Assembly (NCBI GenBank): GCA_016462625.1
Contig: JAEMSV010000076.1
Coordinates: 1 to 18,065 of the forward strand
DNA length: 18,065 nt
Reading direction: 5' to 3'
DNA from: Solirubrobacteraceae bacterium
Lineage (GTDB): Bacteria > Actinomycetota > Thermoleophilia > Solirubrobacterales > Solirubrobacteraceae
Shown: piece by piece, positions 12,523-18,065 of the stretch
Numbering within the stretch: position 1 is the first letter of the stretch
How the letters are laid out: the number at the start of each line of letters is the position of its first letter
Made by a program: the position numbers and the translations under genes
Notes under the pieces: generated by a model
Seen by the model: the letters and a program-made list of their open reading frames with translations, nothing else
What the model was told of the DNA's origin: nothing
Databases searched by the model: none

Positions 12523-14292
12523 GTGCTCGTCCGTGTCGCACGCCACCGTGAAGGGGTGGCCGCGAACCGTCAGGTCCAAGCCGCGTCGGCGCCGTACGCC
12601 GCGCCCGTCGCGCCACGCCGGCGGACGAACGCCGCGCTGACGTCACTGGTCTTCGCGACCTCCGGTGGACGGGGCGCGCAGCTGGCCGTGCCCGAGGCTC
12701 CGATCGTGACGCCGACGCTCGAGGAGGCGTTGCGTTCGCGCGCCGTCGTCGCGGCCTGGGGCGGTGGGGATCCGGCGCTGCTTGGCGCGCTCTCGCTCGT
12801 GGCCCTCCTGCGCGCCCGGAAGCTGTCGAGCCTCGAGCTGGCCGACGCCTACCTCGCGCGCATCGCGCGCGTCAACGGCGACGGGGGCGTGATCGGCGTG
12901 GCGCGTGGCCCCGCGGGCCCGGATGCGTCCCAGGCGGTCTATGCCGCGAACGGTGCGCTGAACGCGTACGTCCACGTCTACGCCGACCGGGCGCGGGCGG
13001 AGGCTCGTGCGGCCGACGCCCGCCTCGATGCGGCGGCGCGTGGCGGGCCGCCGGCGCCGTTGCTGTGCGGTCTCCCGATCGCGCTGAAGGACGTCATCGC
13101 CGTCGATGGCATGCCGCTGAGCCTGGGCTGTCCGTCGCTGCGTGGGCAGCGCGTGGCCGGCGACTCGGTGATCTGGGCGCGGCTGGCCGCGGCCGGGGCG
13201 GTGCTCCTCGGCCACACGCACACGGGACCGTGGACGGCGGACGACCTCTGTGCCCAGACGGCGAACCCCTGGCGCGCCGAGCTGGCAATCGGGGGGTCCA
13301 GCGGCGGGTCGGCGGCGGCTGCCGCGGCGCGGCTCGCGGCGCTCACGATCGGCACCGACACCGGGAACTCCGTGCGTAACCCGGCGCAGCAGGCGGGGAT
13401 CTCGGCGCTCAAGCCCAGCCACGGGATGGTGCCGCTCACCGGCGTCGCGCCGCTCATTCCCGGCCTCGACCACGCCGGACCGATGGCCGCCGCGATGGAG
13501 GACGTGAGCCTCGCGCTCGCCGCGCTGGCCGGCCCCGATCCCAGCGATCCGCGGACGCGCTTCACGACCGGCGCGGGATCCGCGGGCGGGCCGGGGTTCC
13601 CCGTCATCGCTCGCGGCGGCGACCGGCCGTTGGCGGGCGTGCGGATCGCGTCGACGGTGTCGACGGAGCCAGAACCCGCGCGCGACCGGTGGCATCCCGA
13701 CGTGGTCGCGGCGCTGCGCCGCTGCGAGGAGGAGCTGCGCGCGCTCGGCGCCGAGGTCCTCACCGTGACCCCGCCCGAGCGTGTCCACGGCGCGACCCAC
13801 GCGGACCTGACCGCGCTGGACCGCCAGGTCGTCCTCGCCGAGACCTACGCGCAGCGCGAGGACGCGGCGGTGGAGGCGGCGGTCCGGCTGCGCCACCGTC
13901 ACGAGCCGGAGGGACGCGACGTCATGCTCGGACCCGCCGCGCTGGAGGGGCAGGCGCTCGACCACGCGCGGCGCCAGCGCCGCGGCTACCGCTCGGCGTG
14001 GGCCGCGACGCTGGCCGAGGCGCGCGCCGACGCGGTGCTCTGGCCGCAGAAGGTCGAGCTCCCGCCGGTCCGCGAGGGCGACTTCACCGCGCCGTTCCTC
14101 GGCGTCGACCAGGCGCGCGCGAACACCCTGGGGTGGCCGTGCGCGCAGATGCCGCTCGGGCCCGGGACGCAGAGCGGGCTTCCGGTCGGCGTCGATCTGG
14201 CGGCCCCGTGGGGCCGGGATGCGGTGGTCCTGCGGATCGCGCTCGAGTACCAGGCGCGCCACCCGCACCACGAGGCCGTCCCCGCGCTCTAG
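12523..14292 (+). CDS. Amidase signature family enzyme
   Basis: The protein hydrolyses a carbon-nitrogen amide bond with a Ser-cis-Ser-Lys triad. Using the longest start (589 residues), the triad is K189 in GLPIALKDVIAVDG, S259 in GGSSGGSA and nucleophile S283 in GTDTGNSVRNPA, with the family spacing of 24 residues between the serines. The nucleophile loop has GNS instead of the more common GGS. The C-terminal GLPVGVDLAAPWGRDAVVLR (565 region) is typical. It is not GatA: no gatB or gatC is nearby and the sequence around the triad differs. The substrate is unknown. The start is unresolved: GTG at 12523, or GTG at 12556 (which has CACCGT 6 bases upstream), or GTG at 12688; the conserved part begins only about residue 60. 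Its stop shares CTAG with the converging aminotransferase. Confidence 0.88.
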   Translation: MLVRVARHREGVAANRQVQAASAPYAAPVAPRRRTNAALTSLVFATSGGRGAQLAVPEAPIVTPTLEEALRSRAVVAAWGGGDPALLGALSLVALLRARKLSSLELADAYLARIARVNGDGGVIGVARGPAGPDASQAVYAANGALNAYVHVYADRARAEARAADARLDAAARGGPPAPLLCGLPIALKDVIAVDGMPLSLGCPSLRGQRVAGDSVIWARLAAAGAVLLGHTHTGPWTADDLCAQTANPWRAELAIGGSSGGSAAAAAARLAALTIGTDTGNSVRNPAQQAGISALKPSHGMVPLTGVAPLIPGLDHAGPMAAAMEDVSLALAALAGPDPSDPRTRFTTGAGSAGGPGFPVIARGGDRPLAGVRIASTVSTEPEPARDRWHPDVVAALRRCEEELRALGAEVLTVTPPERVHGATHADLTALDRQVVLAETYAQREDAAVEAAVRLRHRHEPEGRDVMLGPAALEGQALDHARRQRRGYRSAWAATLAEARADAVLWPQKVELPPVREGDFTAPFLGVDQARANTLGWPCAQMPLGPGTQSGLPVGVDLAAPWGRDAVVLRIALEYQARHPHHEAVPAL

Positions 14293-15383
14293 GCAAGCGC
14301 GGCGAGGAGCCGCTCGAGGTCCGTCTCGGTGTTCCAGGCGCCCGTCGAGGCGCGAACGTACGGCGTGCCGGGCAGGTCGCGCACGACGACCTTGCGCTCG
14401 CCGAGGCGGTCGCGCACGCCCATCGGGTCGTCGACCTCGAAGCTCACGAGGGTCGTGCGGCCGCGCGGCGCGACGGTGAGCCCGCGCTCGGCCAGGGCGT
14501 GCGCGAGCGAGTCGGCGAGCTCGGCGCCGCGGGCGAAGACGGTCTCCCAGCCGATCTCGGCGAGCTGGTCGGTCGCCGCCGCGCCGGCCGCCGCGATCTC
14601 GCTCGAGATCGCCGAAGCATCGAAGCGGCGGGCGTCGGGCCACGGCTCGGCGTCGAGGCCCTTGCTCGGGTCCTGCAGCGTGCCGTAGCTCAGGGCGAAC
14701 GGCCGGAGGGCGTCGGCCCACCGCGGGGCGACCCAGAGCATGCCGAGCCCGACGGGCCCGCAGAGCCACTTCTGCCCGGCGCCGGCGTAGGCGGCGCAGC
14801 CGAGCGAAGCCGGGTCCACGGGGATCGCGCCGACGCCCTGGGCGCCGTCGTAGATCACGGGCACGTCCTTGCCGACCTCGCGCAGCGCATCGACAGGCGC
14901 GAGTGCGCCGGTCTTCCAGGAGACGTGCGAGCACGCGACCGCGCGCGTCTTCGGCCCGACGGCGTCGGCGACGTCCGCCAGCGGGACGGCACGGACGGTG
15001 ACACCACGCAGATCGCGCAGCGCGGTGAGCGGGCCGTTGAGGCCGGGGTGCTCGTCGTCTGCGGTGACGACCTCGTCGCCGGGTCCGAGCGGGAGTGCGT
15101 CGAGGACACGGGCGAGGCCGTCGGAGGTGGACGTCGTGATCGCGACGTCCTCGGGTTCGGAACCCAGGGCACCCGCGTAGGCGTGGCGCAGGTGCGTGTG
15201 CGTGGCCTGGAGCTCCTCGTAGTACCGCCCGGCCCGGCCGACGACAGCGGCCCGGGTCGTTCCAGCACCCAGCGCGTCGGCCGTCGTCCACGACAGCGGG
15301 CCGCACGTCCCGGCGTTGAGGTACACGGTCTCGGAGAGGACCGGGTGCGCGGTACGCAGGGCGGCCAGCGCGTCGTCGCTCAT
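14289..15383 (-). CDS. Class V PLP-dependent aminotransferase
   Basis: The 364-residue cytoplasmic enzyme has fold-type I class V features: YLNAGTCGP (21-29), ITTSTSDGLARVLDAL (82-97), DDEHPGLNGP (109-118), SHVSWKTGALAPV (152-164), the PLP-contacting DGAQGVGAIPVD (179-190, D179 and Q182), and Schiff-base K205 in GAGQKWLCGPVGLG. The end RASTGAWNTETDLERLL (344-360) supplies the substrate-carboxylate arginine. Relatives include cysteine desulfurases, EgtE-like lyases and isopenicillin-N-epimerase-like enzymes; nothing here decides among them. No mobile catalytic cysteine loop typical of NifS/SufS was identified. The ATG at 15383 has a leaderless-type TACCGT box 8 bases upstream. It is transcribed away from thrS. 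Confidence 0.9.
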   Translation of the reverse strand: MSDDALAALRTAHPVLSETVYLNAGTCGPLSWTTADALGAGTTRAAVVGRAGRYYEELQATHTHLRHAYAGALGSEPEDVAITTSTSDGLARVLDALPLGPGDEVVTADDEHPGLNGPLTALRDLRGVTVRAVPLADVADAVGPKTRAVACSHVSWKTGALAPVDALREVGKDVPVIYDGAQGVGAIPVDPASLGCAAYAGAGQKWLCGPVGLGMLWVAPRWADALRPFALSYGTLQDPSKGLDAEPWPDARRFDASAISSEIAAAGAAATDQLAEIGWETVFARGAELADSLAHALAERGLTVAPRGRTTLVSFEVDDPMGVRDRLGERKVVVRDLPGTPYVRASTGAWNTETDLERLLAALA

Positions 15384-15391
15384 GGGCGACG

Positions 15392-15419
15392 ACGGTACCG
15401 CCCGCCGACCACGTACCCT
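15392..15419. promoter_or_regulatory. Divergent leaderless-type promoters of the aminotransferase and thrS
   Basis: On the minus strand TACCGT (15392-15397) lies 8 bases before the aminotransferase ATG. On the plus strand TACCCT (15414-15419) lies 9 bases before the thrS ATG. Only 45 bases separate the two start codons, so there is no space for conventional leaders, and no T-box riboswitch can fit before thrS. Confidence 0.45.
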
Positions 15420-15428
15420 GCATCGCCG

Positions 15429-17351
15429 ATGCGGGTCACGCTTCCGGACGGCACTCCTCTCGACCTCGACGACGGCGCCACGGGCGCCGACGCGGCTGCG
15501 GCCATCGGGCCCGGGCTGGCGAAGGCCGCGCTCGCGGTCAAGCAGCAGGGGACCGTCCGGGACCTCGCGGCGCCGCTCATCGACGGCGAGCCGTTGGAGA
15601 TTCTCACCGACCGCTCGGGGCAGGACGCGCTCGATCTCATCCGCCACGACACCGCCCACGTCCTCGCCGCCGCGGCGATGGAGCTGTACCCGGGCGTGAA
15701 GATCTCGATCGGCCCGCCGATCGAGAACGGCTTCTACTACGACTTCGACTTCCCCGAGGGCGTCACGCTCAACGAGGGCGACTTCGCGGCGCTCGAGTCG
15801 AAGATGAAGGAGCACATCGCCGCCGATGAGCAGTTCGTCCGCGAGGACATCTCGGTGGCCGAGGCGCTCGAGCGCTTCAAGGCCGAGGGGCAGGACTACA
15901 AGGTCGAGCTGATCGAGGACCTGGTCCGCGACCAGGGCATCGACACGGTCAGCATCTACACGAACGGCCCGTTCACCGACCTCTGCCGCGGCCCGCACGC
16001 GCCGTCGACGAGCCGCATCGGCGCCTTCAAGCTGCAGAGCGTCGCGGGCGCGTACTGGCGTGGCGACTCCGAGCGCCAGATGCTCACGCGCGTCTACGGC
16101 ACCGCCTTCTTCAAGAAGAAGGAGCTCAACGCCTGGCTCGAGCTGCTCGAGCAGGCCCGCGCGCGCGACCACCGCAAGCTCGGCGCCGAGCTCAACCTCT
16201 TCATGTTCAGCGAGCTGTCGCCCGGGTCGCCGTTCTGGCAGCCGGACGGCATGCAGATCTGGAACTCCCTGACCGAGCTCTGGCGGGGCGAGAACGCGCG
16301 CCGCGGCTACCGCGAGGTCCGCACGCCGATCCTGTTCGACGTGGACCTCTTCAAGATCTCCGGCCACTGGGACGCGTACCGCGAGAACATGTACTTCACG
16401 GAGGTGGAGAAGCGGGCGATGGGCCTCAAGCCCATGAACTGCCCCGGCCACATCCAGCTGTACAAGAACGAGCGCCACAGCTACCGCGACCTGCCGATCC
16501 GGTACTCCGAGGCCGGCCTCGTCCATCGCCACGAGCCGAGCGGCACCCTCCACGGGCTGATGCGCGTCCGGCACATCACGCAGGACGACGCCCACATCTT
16601 CTGCACCGAGGACCAGATCGAGGCCGAGGTCGTCGACTGCCTGAAGTTCGGGTTCGACATCTACAAGCTGTTCGGCTTCGAGCCGCGGCTCGAGCTCTCC
16701 ACCCGGCCCGACAAGCGCGTCGGCACCGAGGAGATGTGGGATCGCGCCGAGGCCGCCCTCGAGGCCGCGCTGAAGTCGCAGGGCCTGGAGTACGACGTCA
16801 ATCCCGGCGACGGCGCGTTCTACGGCCCGAAGATCGACCTGCACATGACCGACTCGATCGGGCGCTCGTGGCAGCTGGGCACGGTCCAGCTCGACTACTC
16901 GATGCCCGAGCGCTTCGACATCACCTACACGGGCGCGGACAATGCCGACCATCGCCCGGTGATGATCCATCGTGCGCTGCTCGGCTCGTTCGAGCGGTTC
17001 ATCGGGATCCTCATCGAGCACTACGCCGGCGAGTTCCCTCTGTGGCTCTCACCGACGCAGGTGATCGTCCTCCCAGTCTCCGACCGTCACAACGACTACG
17101 CCTTCGGGGTTCGCGACGAGCTACTGGCAGCGGGTCTGCGCGTGGCCGTCGACGACCGCAGCGAGTCGATCGGCCGCAAGATCCGCGAGGCGGAGCTGAA
17201 GAAGGTGCCGTTCATGCTCATCGTCGGCGACCGTGAGGCGGAGTCCGGCGAGGTCAGCGTCCGCGAGCATCGCGAGGGCGACACCGGCGCCGAGACGGTG
17301 GCGGCTCTAGGCGAGCGGCTCTCCGCGCGCGTGCGCGAGCGCAGCGCGTGA
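15429..17351 (+). CDS. thrS: Threonyl-tRNA synthetase
   Basis: The 640-residue cytoplasmic enzyme charges tRNA-Thr with threonine (EC 6.1.1.3). Domain order is standard: TGS domain (1-60), editing domain with HxxxH (H73, H77 in HDTAH) and C186-x-x-x-H190 in DLCRGPH, class II catalytic core with motif 2 around YSEAGLVHRHE (359-369) and motif 3 near RALLGSFERFIGI (515-527), and the anticodon-binding domain from about 540. The zinc ligands that select threonine are C338 (MNCPGH), H389 (DDAHIF) and H514 (MIHRA). The length matches the family. It starts at the ATG at 15429 with no Shine-Dalgarno. The stop overlaps the next start as GTGA. Confidence 0.98.
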   Translation: MRVTLPDGTPLDLDDGATGADAAAAIGPGLAKAALAVKQQGTVRDLAAPLIDGEPLEILTDRSGQDALDLIRHDTAHVLAAAAMELYPGVKISIGPPIENGFYYDFDFPEGVTLNEGDFAALESKMKEHIAADEQFVREDISVAEALERFKAEGQDYKVELIEDLVRDQGIDTVSIYTNGPFTDLCRGPHAPSTSRIGAFKLQSVAGAYWRGDSERQMLTRVYGTAFFKKKELNAWLELLEQARARDHRKLGAELNLFMFSELSPGSPFWQPDGMQIWNSLTELWRGENARRGYREVRTPILFDVDLFKISGHWDAYRENMYFTEVEKRAMGLKPMNCPGHIQLYKNERHSYRDLPIRYSEAGLVHRHEPSGTLHGLMRVRHITQDDAHIFCTEDQIEAEVVDCLKFGFDIYKLFGFEPRLELSTRPDKRVGTEEMWDRAEAALEAALKSQGLEYDVNPGDGAFYGPKIDLHMTDSIGRSWQLGTVQLDYSMPERFDITYTGADNADHRPVMIHRALLGSFERFIGILIEHYAGEFPLWLSPTQVIVLPVSDRHNDYAFGVRDELLAAGLRVAVDDRSESIGRKIREAELKKVPFMLIVGDREAESGEVSVREHREGDTGAETVAALGERLSARVRERSA

Positions 17352-17722
17352 ACGCCTGGAGGCGACGTGTCGCCGAGCTGCCCGCGCGCGAGCTGCCGGG
17401 TGGGCTCGTGCTGCACACCGCGGGGGGACCGCTCGCGCGCCTGCGCGGGCTCGCGCGCCTGAACGGCCTGCCATCGGATCGTGGGCTCCTGCTCACGCGC
17501 ACGCGTTCGGTGCACACGCTCGGGATGCGCTTCGCACTCGATCTCGTATGGCTCGACCGGCGCGGCGCGGTCGTGCGCGTCGACCGGGCTGTGGCCCCAC
17601 GGCGGCACGCGTCGTGCCGGGGCGCAAGGGCCGTCGTGGAAGTCCGCGCGGGCATGGGAGACCGGTTCGCAACGGCGCTCGCATCGCAGGTTCCTGTGCA
17701 ACGCACTCGACCGTCGGTCTGA
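17348..17722 (+). CDS. DUF192 family protein
   Basis: The 124-residue protein carries the DUF192 core: LARLRGLARLNGLPSDRGLL (29-48), RTRSVHTLGMRFALDLVWLD (51-70) and VVRVDRAVAPRRHASCRGAR (75-94), followed by VVEV. The H-T-x-G-M-x-F motif is the family hallmark. The function is unknown; many members are exported or envelope proteins, but no signal peptide is seen here. The GTG start overlaps the thrS stop by four bases (GTGA), so translation is probably coupled to thrS. It ends just before the infC promoter. Confidence 0.9.
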   Translation: MNAWRRRVAELPARELPGGLVLHTAGGPLARLRGLARLNGLPSDRGLLLTRTRSVHTLGMRFALDLVWLDRRGAVVRVDRAVAPRRHASCRGARAVVEVRAGMGDRFATALASQVPVQRTRPSV

Positions 17723-17734
17723 CGCGGCTATACT
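17707..17734 (+). promoter_or_regulatory. Promoter of infC
   Basis: TCGACC (17707-17712), a 16-bp spacer and a near-consensus TATACT (17729-17734). The -35 box lies within the last codons of the DUF192 gene. Transcription would start near 17741, giving an untranslated leader of about 67 bases before infC, unlike the leaderless genes elsewhere in the window. Leaders before infC often carry autoregulatory structure; I did not identify a specific fold here. Confidence 0.65.
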
Positions 17735-17807
17735 CGATTCTGTTGATTTCCGCCCGTACCACCTCCAGCGCGCCCCTCTCCGCTTGACGCGCGCCACTCA
17801 AAGCTAG

Positions 17808-18065
17808 ATGCCGGTCCCGAGAAGGTTCGACCGGCGCCCGCCAGAGCGGGACCAGACCCGGATCAATGAACGCATCCGCGTTCCTGAGGTCCGTCTCATC
17901 GACGAGTCCGGCAAGCAGGTCGGCGTCATGAAAACCGACAAGGCGGTTGCGTACGCGCAGAGCCGCGATCTCGATCTCGTCGAGGTCGCCCCTGAGGCCC
18001 GCCCGCCTGTCTGCCGCGTGCTCGACTACTCGAAGTACAAGTACGAGCAGGCGCAGAAGGCCAAG
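17808..18065 (+). CDS. infC: Translation initiation factor IF-3 (5' part, runs off window)
   Basis: The first 86 codons are present. [20 protein letters not shown] (18-37), [20 protein letters not shown] (59-78) and [14 protein letters not shown] are the IF-3 N-terminal domain and the start of the linker helix. IF-3 binds the 30S subunit, prevents premature 50S joining and checks start-codon pairing. The start is a normal ATG; many bacteria use AUU or another rare codon here for autoregulation. The codon directly before it, TAG, is an in-frame stop, so no longer N-terminus is possible. rpmI and rplT are expected downstream, outside the window. Confidence 0.97.
   Translation, partial: MPVPRRFDRRPPERDQTRINERIRVPEVRLIDESGKQVGVMKTDKAVAYAQSRDLDLVEVAPEARPPVCRVLDYSKYKYEQAQKAK

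Noticed and set aside
12643..15423. Minus-strand frame of 926 codons across the amidase and aminotransferase
   Set aside because: Extreme Arg content and no recognisable domain; it shadows the amidase and lies out of frame with the aminotransferase.
15384..15428. T-box riboswitch before thrS
   Set aside because: Only 45 bases separate the divergent start codons, too short for a T-box leader, and no specifier stem is visible.
14289..17021. Minus-strand frame of 910 codons running from the aminotransferase back across thrS
   Set aside because: The part beyond 15383 is antisense to thrS, rich in Leu/Val/Arg/Asp mirror patterns and matches no family. Only the aminotransferase portion is real.
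1..18065. CRISPR arrays, insertion sequences, phage or plasmid genes, attachment sites beside the three tRNAs
   Set aside because: No spaced direct repeats, transposase or integrase motifs were seen, and no duplicated tRNA 3' ends were found near the tRNA genes.

Overview
The window is GC-rich chromosomal DNA that fits a high-GC actinobacterium, most likely of the Thermoleophilia/Solirubrobacterales type. The lineage is an inference. It rests on base composition, on a secreted beta-helix protein whose C-terminal Ig-like domain has the arrangement I associate with that order, on many genes with a -10 hexamer only 6-9 bases before the start codon (leaderless-type promoters), and on tRNA genes that do not encode CCA. 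No insertion sequence, phage gene, CRISPR array or integrase was seen, so this looks like ordinary chromosome with locally mixed content.

Region 1 (1-2370) carries three tRNA genes (Gly-GCC, Cys-GCA, Val-GAC), each with a -10 element 11-12 bases upstream. Between them are an HXXEE membrane protein, a SanA/YdcF-like (DUF218) protein that overlaps it tail to tail, and a degenerate metallo-beta-lactamase-fold protein. A strong hairpin follows tRNA-Val. Region 2 (2371-3571) holds the decayed C-terminal end of a tspO gene, a 58-residue protein of unknown function, and a two-gene unit of a small membrane protein and an anchored SmpA/OmlA-like protein. Region 3 (3572-6908) has the secreted beta-helix/FnIII protein, an NAD(P)-binding atypical SDR, and an acetolactate decarboxylase (acetoin branch).

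Region 4 (6915-12453) is a sulfate-uptake locus and the most interesting part. On the minus strand, sbp-cysT-cysW-cysA form a tight operon encoding a lipoprotein binding protein, two permeases and an ATPase. Upstream of sbp is a perfect 14-bp inverted repeat built from two CCGATCGG palindromes, overlapping the predicted sbp transcription start. Next comes a beta-carbonic anhydrase. Divergent from it are a CysA paralog that has lost the whole ABC helical subdomain (no Q-loop and no LSGGQ) but keeps Walker A, Walker B, the H-loop and the C-terminal regulatory domain, and a cysteine-free Rrf2/CymR-type regulator. The layout suggests sulfur-responsive control in which the truncated ATPase is a regulator rather than a transporter motor; this is a hypothesis.

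Region 5 (12454-18065) contains an amidase-signature enzyme and a class V PLP-dependent aminotransferase whose stop codons share one CTAG. Divergent from the aminotransferase is the translation cluster thrS - DUF192 - infC. thrS and the DUF192 gene overlap by GTGA. infC has its own strong promoter and a leader of about 67 nt, and runs off the end of the window.
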